A stretch of 45,161 nucleotides of DNA from assembly GCA_031553045.1 (NCBI GenBank), contig JAVBLZ010000003.1, positions 1 to 45,161 of the forward strand, written 5' to 3'. Source of the DNA: CALXQW01 sp031553045 (GTDB lineage: Bacteria > Verrucomicrobiota > Verrucomicrobiia > Opitutales > Intestinicryptomonadaceae). Of this stretch, positions 9,901 through 17,402 are shown piece by piece; the stretch's first letter is position 1; each line of letters starts with the position of its first letter. The notes beneath the pieces were generated by a model, which saw nothing but the letters and a program-made list of their open reading frames with translations, was not told the DNA's origin and made no database searches. A program made the translations under genes and the position numbers.

Positions 9901-10826
9901 TCCAGAATACGCTTCACTTTTTCGCCGATGCTTGCCGCATATTGAATGCCGCCTATCATATAGCCGCCAAGCACATATTCCGGAGTGTCGTCAAAAAATA
10001 CGAACACACTTTTGTCCGCAATTTTTGAAACCATCCCGATAAAGTCGTTCAAATCAGGAGATTCAGATGCCTTGTCTTTGGTGCTGCTCCAACTGTACAC
10101 GAAAGTGCAGATTGGCTCTTTTGATATTTCCGATAGCTTTTCCAGAGCCTCTTTTGTGGAGTAATCGTTTCCGCCTAAGAATATAAATTCCAAGTCGTCA
10201 ATATCGCTTTGCTTTGCGGTTCTTTCGCCGTTTTTGGAATGCTTCATTGTCTCTATCACGCCGAGCATATCCGCTTTGCAAATTGCGCCTTCTATGCTGG
10301 AGTCAAAAAAGGTTACCATCTTCTTGACGCCGGGGAACATCCTTTGCGCAAGCAGAATATTTTCCTCATAGGGAATGTAAATCTTTGATATGTACGTTGC
10401 GGGCCTTTGCGCAAGTTCGGGCGGGAGAGGCTCTATGGCGGCGGCCATCATCATGCTTAGGTCTTTCGGAAACTTATCAATATTCTTTGCTATCAGTGCC
10501 ATTGCCTGCGGGCCAAAAGCCACCAGCATTTCATAGCGTGTTTTGCCGACTTTTCTTAGAATAGTTTCCAAATTTTGTTCGTCCGAAACAGAATCCGGAT
10601 TATCCCAGTTTGATAGACCAACGTAGGAAATAGAATACTTGTCTATGGCAAATGAGGAATTGAAACCTTTGAGAAGCAAGCGTCCCCATTCAGTTTCAAG
10701 GTTCAATGATGAAACCATCAGGATATTTTTTTGAGACGCATGCGTGCCGTCCTCGGCAAATGCGGCGTCCATCATGAATACAAGCAGATGGGCGAAAATT
10801 AAAAATACTACCTTTTTAAAGCTCAT
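6918..10826 (-). CDS. Hybrid sensor histidine kinase with periplasmic ABC-substrate-binding-like domain
   Basis: A 1302-residue membrane sensor kinase. Order: signal peptide (1-24), periplasmic domain resembling the ABC_sub_bind family (about 30-350), one membrane helix (362-385), PAS-like segments (about 390-490 and 497-608), GAF (625-785), another PAS (797-895), a short coiled coil, and HisKA with phospho-acceptor H926 in SHELRTP. The HATPase_c domain shows N1043 (N box), DSGIGI at 1075-1080 and GTGLGL. A receiver domain follows with D1181/D1182, phospho-acceptor D1225, T1255 and K1273. All catalytic residues of both modules are present. Ligand and output partner are unknown: no regulator or Hpt gene lies next to it, so the signal must leave through a distant protein. 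Flanking genes are unrelated, so it is probably transcribed alone. Confidence 0.9.
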   Translation of the reverse strand: MSFKKVVFLIFAHLLVFMMDAAFAEDGTHASQKNILMVSSLNLETEWGRLLLKGFNSSFAIDKYSISYVGLSNWDNPDSVSDEQNLETILRKVGKTRYEMLVAFGPQAMALIAKNIDKFPKDLSMMMAAAIEPLPPELAQRPATYISKIYIPYEENILLAQRMFPGVKKMVTFFDSSIEGAICKADMLGVIETMKHSKNGERTAKQSDIDDLEFIFLGGNDYSTKEALEKLSEISKEPICTFVYSWSSTKDKASESPDLNDFIGMVSKIADKSVFVFFDDTPEYVLGGYMIGGIQYAASIGEKVKRILDGEATDTSGDKRVPTLKINWEIFSQKGFHIGMLPSGVDFYHTQPDFFDRLNFKYISAGLAVIALLSVVLVIISIRASTLSKRHSILLKNLPSDIFVFFENGDICYSYLSGSTSENIKSIFEFGEEFTQAYKRNLPKVKAGDNLSIEYTYAKQRRRCSIVKISERVFGDNAFLATTVDITELQGAAIRLKTTLSSIGDAVIAADKSNLITFANPVALSLMNVSLDEILNRNINDVYKIFSQIDDSVLPSPTERVSGSEGALPQNSRYMPLKNGGRIHISDSVSPIVMDGDRQGIILVFRDVSREYLHREQIMASVNSQKVINDCLSFALRSEDHEATVAKMLQLLGTNMKSDRAFIYKFNPDNGDFSSLNYWNDPKIKDKEFKIGQVPQNEGNLMMEKFGRGEVIKYSTKPGFENPDFPELLKLHIADEIKVSMVVGVFENGKICGFMGADYVTQYHDYTKSDEALLRGVAKIAELDFERHSHMEKAKAAENERRMILESIQVPIMLFDGKASLVASNNAAAKFADTSAKDAQNSTLLYPVELAIKEKRTVQMEMNISSRDLIAVATPIFDAEGKIANVIENTSDVTELVAANKKLEKAMQAAQESEKAKSYFLATMSHELRTPLNAVIGYSELTQNPKIKQDERVENLKSINFAANTLLNLINDILDLSKLEAGQIDIHKAPLSLQSIAMEFANIFKFEALKRGIQLDVDVQNDIPMLMMDLLRLKQVLMNVIGNAIKFTSKGSVNVKISFEEKDKNCGALTISIKDSGIGISPKHLEKIFNPFEQDNTQRIRGQGGFEGTGLGLTIVKRLLEKMDGDVKVSSQVNVGSTFTLYFANVEIFTGTLERHSSSGSAGIHVSMEDSTFDATILVVDDVVMNVKVLRNILKNFGINVIECLSAAEALEALNTSTPDLIMTDLWMPEINGEQFAKMVKANPATSHIRVVAVTADTQIDDDAKVFNDLLFKPITMRGVFSILEKHLPHKHKTWSRQKQEA

Positions 10827-11044
10827 TTTTTTGATCTAGGCGAAATAGAACCCCGCAATCAGTCCGCAGTGAATCTATATGGGTGTCGGATATTATTTTA
10901 CGTATGTTCTTTGTAAAGACTAATAAGTAAATCTGTAAAAGGTTTTTTTAGGGCTTGGATTATAGAAAAGCCTAAACGCCCATATAAAATATTTTCAGAT
11001 TTTCTTCAGTTTTTCCTGAAGGAATTTTTACGATCATTGCAGCT

Positions 11045-11515
11045 TTAGTATGGCTTTTTATCGGGGGTTTCCGCCCAAATATTAAGTAGGGCATTTGCGG
11101 ATGAAAGCGGTATTTGCTTAAACCCGATTTTACGTTTATCTTCCGATAGGGCGATTTCATCATAGATGAATTTATCGTCAAAGCCGATTTTTTCCACATC
11201 CGAACTATCGGTGGAGTAAAAGATTTCCGAGATACCCGCCCAATAAATTGCCGCCAAACACATGGGGCAGGGCTTTGTGCTGGCATAAATTTTTGAACCT
11301 TCCAGCTTGAAGCTGGCAAGCAATTTGCAAGCGGAACGTATGGCGACAATTTCTGCGTGCGCAGTGGGGTCATTGTCGGATGTTACGCAATTACAGCCTT
11401 CCCCCACAATTTTACCGTCTTTGACTATGACTGCGCCAAAAGGGCCGCCCTTGCGGTTTTTAACGCCCTCAAGCCCTATTACAATCGCCTTTTCAAGATA
11501 GTCTTTGTCGTTCAT
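11045..11515 (-). CDS. guaD: Guanine deaminase (cytidine/deoxycytidylate deaminase fold)
   Basis: A 156-residue cytosolic zinc deaminase. The metal site is complete: HAE at 53-55 (H53 ligand, E55 proton shuttle) and PCPMC at 82-86 (C83, C86 ligands). The sequence around them, TSDNDPTAHAEIVAIR and AAIYWAGISEIFY, follows Bacillus-type GuaD, as does the later IGFDDKFIYDEI segment. GuaD converts guanine to xanthine and ammonia in purine salvage and degradation. Length is normal. It stands alone between the hybrid kinase and typA, and no other purine gene is nearby. A broader nucleoside or tRNA-adenosine deaminase is less likely, given the GuaD-like C-terminal segment. Confidence 0.85.
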   Translation of the reverse strand: MNDKDYLEKAIVIGLEGVKNRKGGPFGAVIVKDGKIVGEGCNCVTSDNDPTAHAEIVAIRSACKLLASFKLEGSKIYASTKPCPMCLAAIYWAGISEIFYSTDSSDVEKIGFDDKFIYDEIALSEDKRKIGFKQIPLSSANALLNIWAETPDKKPY

Positions 11516-11648
11516 AATTCTCAGGGTATGGCTTGGATGCGGATTATCAAGAAATATTCATGCAGTTCAAAATGTGCGTTAGGCTATCAAGAATTTCTTA
11601 TGTAAAAAACTTGACTGTCGGCAACTATACTATGTGCTTTTGCGGCTT

Positions 11649-13487
11649 ATGGACGAACCATCTAAGTTTCGCAATCTGGCAATTATAGCGCATGTGGACC
11701 ACGGCAAGACAACGCTTGTTGATAAACTTCTGGAAGCCGGCGGCGCATACAGAGAAAACCAAGCCGTTACCGAACGTGCAATGGATTCAATGGATCTTGA
11801 GCGTGAAAAGGGCATTACAATTAAGGCAAAGAATACGTCAATAGAATGGCGTGGACACACAATAAACATTGTTGACACCCCCTGACACGCCGATTTTGGC
11901 GGCGAGGTTGAACGTGTGATGAAAATGGTGGACGGTGTTTTGCTCGTGGTAGATTCTTTGGATGGCCCGCAGGCGCAGACACGTTTTGTTCTGCGCAAAG
12001 CGCTGCAAGAAAATTTGAAGCCTATTGTTGTGATAAACAAAATAGACAGACCCAACGCCGTACCATTTGTTGTAAGAGACAAAGTTCTTGAACTTTTTAT
12101 GGAGCTGGGCGCAAACAGCGATCAGTTTGATGCGCCCATACTTTACGGCTCTGCAAGAGACGGTTATTTTGTTGAAGATTTAAACGATGAAAAAACAGAC
12201 TGTACCGCATTGCTGGAAAATATTGTAAGGCACATTCCGCACCCTCGCAATGCCGATAAAAATGCAGATTTCCAAATGCTCATTTCCAACATAAGTTGGG
12301 ATGATTACGTTGGTAGGGTGGCGATAGGCCGCATAAGTTCGGGGTCTGTAAGGAAGGGAGATACGGTTTGGCTGAATAAGAACGACGGCTCTAAGCATCA
12401 GGGCAAAGTTACAAAGATGTTTGAATATTCCGCAAGCGGTTCAAAAGATTCATCAGTTGGCATTGCCGGCAATATCGTCGGAATTTCCGGTCTGGACAAT
12501 GTAGATATTGGCGAAACTCTTTGCGCACGTGAAGATATGGAAGCGCTGCCGTTTATTGCAATAGATCCGCCCACAATATCCATGGAAATTTCCATAAACG
12601 ACAGCCCTCTTGTAGGCAAAGACGGCAAGAATGTTACCTCTAGGGTTGTGCGTGAACGCCTATTGCGTGAAATGCGCACAAATATTTCAATAAAAGTTGA
12701 AGATACCGACAAATCTGGCGTGTTTGCGATGTCCGCCAGAGGCGCTATGGAAATTGCCGTGCTTGTGGAGACAATGCGTCGTGAAAATTACGAAGTTTGC
12801 GTGTCCAGACCCAAAGTTATTATGAGGCGGGATGAAGAAAACGGTCAGCTTTTAGAACCTTTTGAAACCATGTACGTTGAAGTTCCTGATGAATACGTAA
12901 CGGGTGTGCTGAAAATTTTAAACACACGCAAAGCGCACATAGAATCAATGGAAAGCCGAGACGGTTCAGGGCGCACATATTTTCAAACTTATATCCCCAC
13001 AAGAGGCATAATAGGTTTTGAGTTTGAGCTTGTTAACCTTACTTCAGGACACGGAATATTCTCCCACCTTTTCAGACACTATGCGCCGTATGCGGGCGAC
13101 ATTCTTGCACGTCGCACGGGGCGTCTTGTGTCTATGCAAACGGGCGTTTCAACACGCTATGCGCTTTTGGCTCTTGAAGACAGGGGCAAGCTTTTTGTCG
13201 CACCGCAGGAAGACGTATATGCTGGGCAGATTATCGGGGAAAACCCACGTCCCGAAGATATGCCCGTAAATCCTTGCAAAGAAAAACATCTGGACAATAT
13301 GCGTTCGGCGGGCAAAGACCCTACAATGCAACTTTCACCGGTTTTGAAATTTTCGTTGGAGCGCTCTCTTGAGTATATAGACGGCGATGAACTCGTTGAG
13401 GCCACGCCGCACTTTATTCGTCTTCGCAAACGTGTTTTATGCGCCAATGAACGCCGCCGCATTGAAAAAGCCGCCAGTTTGGAATAA
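11649..13487 (+). pseudogene. typA: TypA/BipA ribosome-associated GTPase, interrupted by in-frame TGA
   Basis: A full-length TypA/BipA gene (613 codons) by content: G1 motif AHVDHGKT at 14-21, INIVDTP before G3, NKIDRP for G4, then EF-G-like domains III and V and the TypA C-terminal domain. ATG 11649 matches the family N-terminus better than the in-frame GTG 11634. The codon at 11883-11885 is TGA where every translational GTPase has the glycine of DTPGH (codon 79); GGA to TGA is one base. Both sides stay in the same frame and no other defect is seen. Termination here would leave 78 residues. Restart at GTG 11916 or ATG 11919 would lack G1-G3. TypA is a stress and cold-growth factor acting on the ribosome and is often dispensable, so true loss is possible. 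A sequencing or assembly error is equally possible. Confidence 0.85.
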
Positions 13488-13522
13488 CTGCGGCTTCCGC
13501 AAAAATTAAAGCAAAAGTTTTT

Positions 13523-14602
13523 TTACTTGCGTTGAAAAAACTGATGACGCTTAAGCAACATTGCCGGGTATTCAACAAATTTCCAAGAAAGAATTGCAAG
13601 TGTATAAGTTGCAATTAACGCTGCGGCAAAAGTTATGTTTGATGCCCCGCATGTGTAAAGAAGGAAATTTGCCACAGGCATGTGGTAAATGTAAACGCCG
13701 TAAGATATGTCATTTTTACGCAAAATCTTTTCCGCCAAATTTGGTTTTGTGTAGGCGGCAGAAAATATCGTCATGGACAAGACAATGAATAGCGGCAGTT
13801 GCCAAATGCCTTCTATAAGAGAAGGTGTCGTACCGGAGTATTTTAAAATTGTAAAAAACGCCAGATATACAAGCACGCATATTATAAAACGCCCTTGCAA
13901 CAATTTATGAAAAAAAGTAAAATTCTGTTGGAAAAAAATCCCAATCAGAAACATAAATAAATTTGGGAATATGGAAGTTATATAGACTTTATAAATCAAA
14001 GAATTTTCCCACAAGGAATCGGTATCGCCAAGGCAGTACAACAAAATAGTATTGCCGAGGTAAAACAGAATTGCCAAAAGCAACAGATAAACGGGATTAT
14101 TTTGTTTGAGTTTAAAAATGAGATATAAGAGCGGTAAAATTAGGTAAAATTCCAATTCGATTGGGATTGTCCAAAGTGAGCCGTTCAATGCCCCAACCCC
14201 GTAATCACGCATGAATCCAGGGGTGTAAAGCGGGTAGCTAAGCTGTGTGATATACCAAATCAATGTTTGAAGTGAAGCTTTAATATCGTAACCCGAAATG
14301 AAAACAGATGCCACCGCAATAGTTGAGCACACCCATAATGCGGGAAATATCCTCAGAACTCTATTGCGGGAATAGTCCCAAAGATTGCTATTGCGCTCAA
14401 AAGATGAGGATATGAGAAAACCGCTTACAAAAAAGAAAATCGGCACGCCCGCAAATGCTGTCAGCACGGTATCTTGCAAAATGGAAATATTAAAATACTT
14501 GGCATAATGATTAAAAAAAATAACCTGAGATGCGGCAAATAGCCTTATCAAGTCGAAGTTATTTTTCATCAAATAGGAAGTTTTATAATCAGATGTCTTC
14601 AT
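13523..14602 (-). CDS. Acyltransferase-3 family membrane protein
   Basis: A 359-residue integral membrane protein of the acyltransferase-3 (OafA/YrhL-like) family. The N-terminus FDLIRLFAASQVIFFNHYAK carries the family's Arg and the His that marks the active site. A FFFVSGFLI segment and a WTIPIELEFYL block follow, also typical. About ten hydrophobic segments fill the rest, with no extra SGNH domain. Such enzymes O-acylate sugars of surface polysaccharide, O-antigen or peptidoglycan. The substrate here cannot be told. No glycosyltransferase genes adjoin it. It is convergent with typA. Confidence 0.85.
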   Translation of the reverse strand: MKTSDYKTSYLMKNNFDLIRLFAASQVIFFNHYAKYFNISILQDTVLTAFAGVPIFFFVSGFLISSSFERNSNLWDYSRNRVLRIFPALWVCSTIAVASVFISGYDIKASLQTLIWYITQLSYPLYTPGFMRDYGVGALNGSLWTIPIELEFYLILPLLYLIFKLKQNNPVYLLLLAILFYLGNTILLYCLGDTDSLWENSLIYKVYITSIFPNLFMFLIGIFFQQNFTFFHKLLQGRFIICVLVYLAFFTILKYSGTTPSLIEGIWQLPLFIVLSMTIFSAAYTKPNLAEKILRKNDISYGVYIYHMPVANFLLYTCGASNITFAAALIATYTLAILSWKFVEYPAMLLKRHQFFQRK

Positions 14603-14765
14603 ATCCTAAGTAGGATTAATATATGCTTGGTTCAAAAAACAACTGATAACAAATAGTTTGTCTATTCTTATTGCAACATTTTTATTGGCGGCAGAAGGCG
14701 TCAAATTCAAATCCTTTTCGGGGACTTCTTGTGTTCTTAAACGAGTACATTTTTACCTTCTAAAT

Positions 14766-15773
14766 TTATTCGCTTTGGTATTTTTCAAACTCGGCATTAA
14801 GGGAGTTTTTTGTGAAGGGCGCAGGGCTCACAATAATGCGGTAATTTAAGCGCAGGCTCTCATTGGCTTTCATACTTTTTGGGCTGTTGAGCAAATAGGC
14901 GTAAGATAAAAACAGATAATTCAAATCTCCATTCAAAACTTTTGGAATGTAATAGACGGTGTCGGCATCTTTGGGGTTGTCTTTATGGCTAAAGAGTGCG
15001 ACGGCGCATTTTTTATCTTCCACCGTGCCGTTTAAAGCAACGGCGCCTGCGGGCTTTTGATACATTTTCCCAAACTCGGCTTCAAATTCCGGCGCTTCCG
15101 GATAGGCTTTTGAGGTGTTGCCATTGATGTCTATAAATTCAAAGTTGCGCATAAGCGGATTCGCACGTACGGCGAGCCCTGCGTATCCGCCCCAGCGCCT
15201 GCCGCCTTTTTCATTTTGAGTCGGGTGTCTTTCAAGCGTTAGGTTTTTTTTAGACGTAAAATCCATTTGCCAATCTATGCGGTAAATTCCATTTTTATCG
15301 GGCGGGCTTACAGATATTGTGCGTATCTCGGCAAGCATTATGTCGTCTGGTTTTGATTCCGTATAATAATTTATGTCCAAAATTATTGTCGTCGAAAAAT
15401 CTTCATTAAGCTTGGCGCTTTTTAACGAGGTCTTGGTTCTGCCCTTATGTTTTTCGCCGATTTCCCAGAAATTGCTGCGGGATATTTGGTTCTTGTCGTC
15501 AACTAAATCAATATATTTCCATTGAAAAAATAGGCCGTTATGCCAGATGTGGTCTGAGGGTGCTTCTGCCAAAATTTCCGCCCCTTCAAGAGTACGCAAC
15601 GGGTAGAAATACGGTTTGGGATATTTTGCGCCAAAATTGAATTTCCAAAGAATTGCATCGTCTTTGAGTAGGGCGATATCGGAATCGGTCTTTTGCCAAT
15701 TATAATTTGCAAAACTAAGATGTACAATAGACATTAAAAAAAATACAGAAAGTTTTATGAAAATACGTATCAT
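14766..15773 (-). CDS. DUF6807 (PmoA-like) family secreted protein
   Basis: A 335-residue protein when started at ATG 15773 (MIRIFIKLSVFFLM), which gives a clear signal peptide ending near SFA; the longer frame to 15815 would put a polar stretch before it. The mature protein matches the DUF6807 pattern: a strand-rich start, YFYPLRTLEGAEI, then PSDHIWHNGLFFQWKYID, a conserved His/Trp block, and a C-terminal LNYRIIVSPAPF strand. The family is widespread in Verrucomicrobiota, Planctomycetota and Bacteroidota, usually near sugar-degradation genes. Its biochemical function is not established; the old PmoA label does not imply methane oxidation. It lies divergent from the acyltransferase at 16000. 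Confidence 0.75.
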   Translation of the reverse strand: MIRIFIKLSVFFLMSIVHLSFANYNWQKTDSDIALLKDDAILWKFNFGAKYPKPYFYPLRTLEGAEILAEAPSDHIWHNGLFFQWKYIDLVDDKNQISRSNFWEIGEKHKGRTKTSLKSAKLNEDFSTTIILDINYYTESKPDDIMLAEIRTISVSPPDKNGIYRIDWQMDFTSKKNLTLERHPTQNEKGGRRWGGYAGLAVRANPLMRNFEFIDINGNTSKAYPEAPEFEAEFGKMYQKPAGAVALNGTVEDKKCAVALFSHKDNPKDADTVYYIPKVLNGDLNYLFLSYAYLLNSPKSMKANESLRLNYRIIVSPAPFTKNSLNAEFEKYQSE

Positions 15774-15999
15774 GACAATGAGTGTTAGGTGCTGTGAAGA
15801 AATAGACCTTTCCAAATGTCTAAAGCAAAAGTCTATTTTTTATAGGATATGAGCAATTCTTTCAGAATTTTCAATAACATATTCTAAATCCCTCCATCCC
15901 GCAAAGTAAGGGCTTTATAGTACATAAGGTTTTTTATGCTTTACTTATCGGCGCAGAGTTACTTTGTTATTTCGGATATTTTAATATTTTAACAAAGTG

Positions 16000-17079
16000 A
16001 TGAAAAATTTAACAGGGATAAGAAATTCTCAAATTGATATAACCAAAGGGCTCTTATGCATAATAATGGTGTTTTCCCACTATTCTCGGTTGCAATGCAA
16101 TGATATTATGACGCATACCGTAAGTGCCGTTGCGCATTGGATGACATTTCCTACGTTTGCATTCTGTTTTGGTTATGCTTGCCAAAAAGCTTATATAGAC
16201 AAGATGCCTAACCATACCTCTAAAGCTTTATATACTTCTTATAAGTGCTTTGCCTCTTACTTTGTCATAACAGTTTTTGCGCTTATGACAGACCCTGCTT
16301 TTTCCAAAGAGATGTTGACGAATTATGCTTTTTTTGAGAGCTCCCATCCTTATGCGTCATTTATCATGCCTTATGGCATTTTTGCATTGATAGTGGCGTT
16401 TTTCCCAAAATTCTTAATCTGGTCTTCGGGGTCCGCCAAGAGGATTTTCTTCGTTTTAATGATTTCTATTTCTCTGACATTTTTGCATTTGATTGTTAAT
16501 TGGGATGATTACAACCCTGCTGCGATTATAGGCTTCATCATAGGCGATTCAGGTCAAGCGCAGGGTTATTTTTATCCTATAACGCACTTTTTGCCGGTAT
16601 ATTTGATGGGGATGTATTTTTCGAAGAATAACATATTGAATCCTGATAAAAAACTTGTTGCGGCGGCGGTTATATTTTTTGTGCTGTTTTACTCGATAAG
16701 GCTTTATGACTATATGAGTCCGGCTGAGGCGCGTTTTAATTTGATAACCCGCAAGCCCACATCGTTTTTGGTGGTTCTTCAATCTATGGCGTCTCCGATA
16801 ATTTTGTATGTAGTATCGGGCTATGTGCTTAAGTGTCTGCCGGATTTTGTGTGCAAATTTTTAAATTACATGGGCTATAACCTGCTTTATTTTCTTGTGA
16901 TAAGCACTATGATATTTTTCTTCATGACAAATATTCCAGCGATGACAAATTTAAACGGTGTGTATGCGATACTGGGTTTTGTGCTGGAATTTTACGCCAT
17001 GTATTTTATATCTACTATTGCCGTTCCCAAGAATAAGACCAACAAATCGATATCCGAATTTAAAAGCAGTGTAAAGTAA
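16000..17079 (+). CDS. Acyltransferase-3-like membrane protein (COG3594 type)
   Basis: A 359-residue multi-pass protein. The N-terminus NSQIDITKGLLCIIMVFSHY has the acyltransferase-3 family's D/K and His signature. About ten hydrophobic helices follow with a short basic tail. This subtype resembles fucose/succinoglycan O-acetyltransferase-like proteins. ATG 16000 is used; a GTG lies directly before it at 15997. It is the second acyltransferase-3 protein within 3 kb but is not closely similar to the one at 13523-14602. A hairpin terminator follows at 17118-17150. Confidence 0.75.
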   Translation: MKNLTGIRNSQIDITKGLLCIIMVFSHYSRLQCNDIMTHTVSAVAHWMTFPTFAFCFGYACQKAYIDKMPNHTSKALYTSYKCFASYFVITVFALMTDPAFSKEMLTNYAFFESSHPYASFIMPYGIFALIVAFFPKFLIWSSGSAKRIFFVLMISISLTFLHLIVNWDDYNPAAIIGFIIGDSGQAQGYFYPITHFLPVYLMGMYFSKNNILNPDKKLVAAAVIFFVLFYSIRLYDYMSPAEARFNLITRKPTSFLVVLQSMASPIILYVVSGYVLKCLPDFVCKFLNYMGYNLLYFLVISTMIFFFMTNIPAMTNLNGVYAILGFVLEFYAMYFISTIAVPKNKTNKSISEFKSSVK

Positions 17080-17117
17080 CGTTCTTCGTCAAAGATTTGG
17101 GATGGGAATCAAAAAAG

Positions 17118-17151
17118 AAGCTCAGGAACTTTTGTAAGATCCTGAGCTTTT
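17118..17151. terminator. Bidirectional hairpin terminator
   Basis: AAGCTCAGGA (17118-17127) pairs with TCCTGAGCTT (17140-17149), followed by T-rich sequence on the plus strand and preceded by an A run (17111-17116) that becomes a U run on the minus strand. It can end both the acyltransferase transcript and the oppositely oriented tRNA-Tyr transcript. Confidence 0.8.
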
Positions 17152-17155
17152 AAAA

Positions 17156-17242
17156 TGGTGGTAGGGGTCGGATTCGAACCGACGAACATCGTAGATGAAC
17201 GGATTTACAGTCCGCGCCCTTTAGCCACTTGGATACCCTACC
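17156..17242 (-). tRNA. tRNA-Tyr (GUA anticodon)
   Basis: Read on the minus strand, a 7-bp acceptor stem (GGTAGGG with CCCTACC), discriminator A and an encoded CCA end are visible. The anticodon loop CTGTAAA gives anticodon GUA, so tyrosine. A long class II variable arm lies between the anticodon stem and the GGTTCGAATCC T-arm, as expected for bacterial tRNA-Tyr. All stems pair. Confidence 0.96.
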
Positions 17243-17356
17243 AGTAGCCAAATAAAAATGAAATTGCGAATGTAGATTATTTTAATCTCTTGCCAAGCTT
17301 TTTTTCAAAAAATTTTTACAAACACAAAAAAGAACAAAATTCATAAAAATAGGATG

Positions 17357-17384
17357 TTGCATTTTTAAGCTTCAATACAATAAT
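17357..17384 (+). promoter_or_regulatory. Possible sigma-70-type promoter for the raffinose-synthase-like gene
   Basis: TTGCAT (17357-17362) and AATAAT (17379-17384) are separated by 16 bases and lie about 20 bases before the ATG at 17403. The match is partial and the whole region is AT-rich, so chance is a real alternative. Confidence 0.25.
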
Positions 17385-17402
17385 AACTAGGTTTTAAAAA
17401 TT

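Noticed and set aside
10940..10978. Hairpin TTTAGGGCTT/AAGCCTAAA as a guaD terminator
   Set aside because: It has a bulge and no T run on the minus strand, so terminator function is not supported.
10972..11373. 133-codon minus-strand frame
   Set aside because: It overlaps guaD in another frame and has no family-like sequence; guaD has a full zinc site.
11649..13487. TGA read as glycine (code 25) or selenocysteine in typA
   Set aside because: TGA ends mqnC, mqnB, ubiX and the raffinose-synthase-like gene in this window, the other genes show no internal TGA, and the site is a conserved glycine with no SECIS-like signal looked for or expected.
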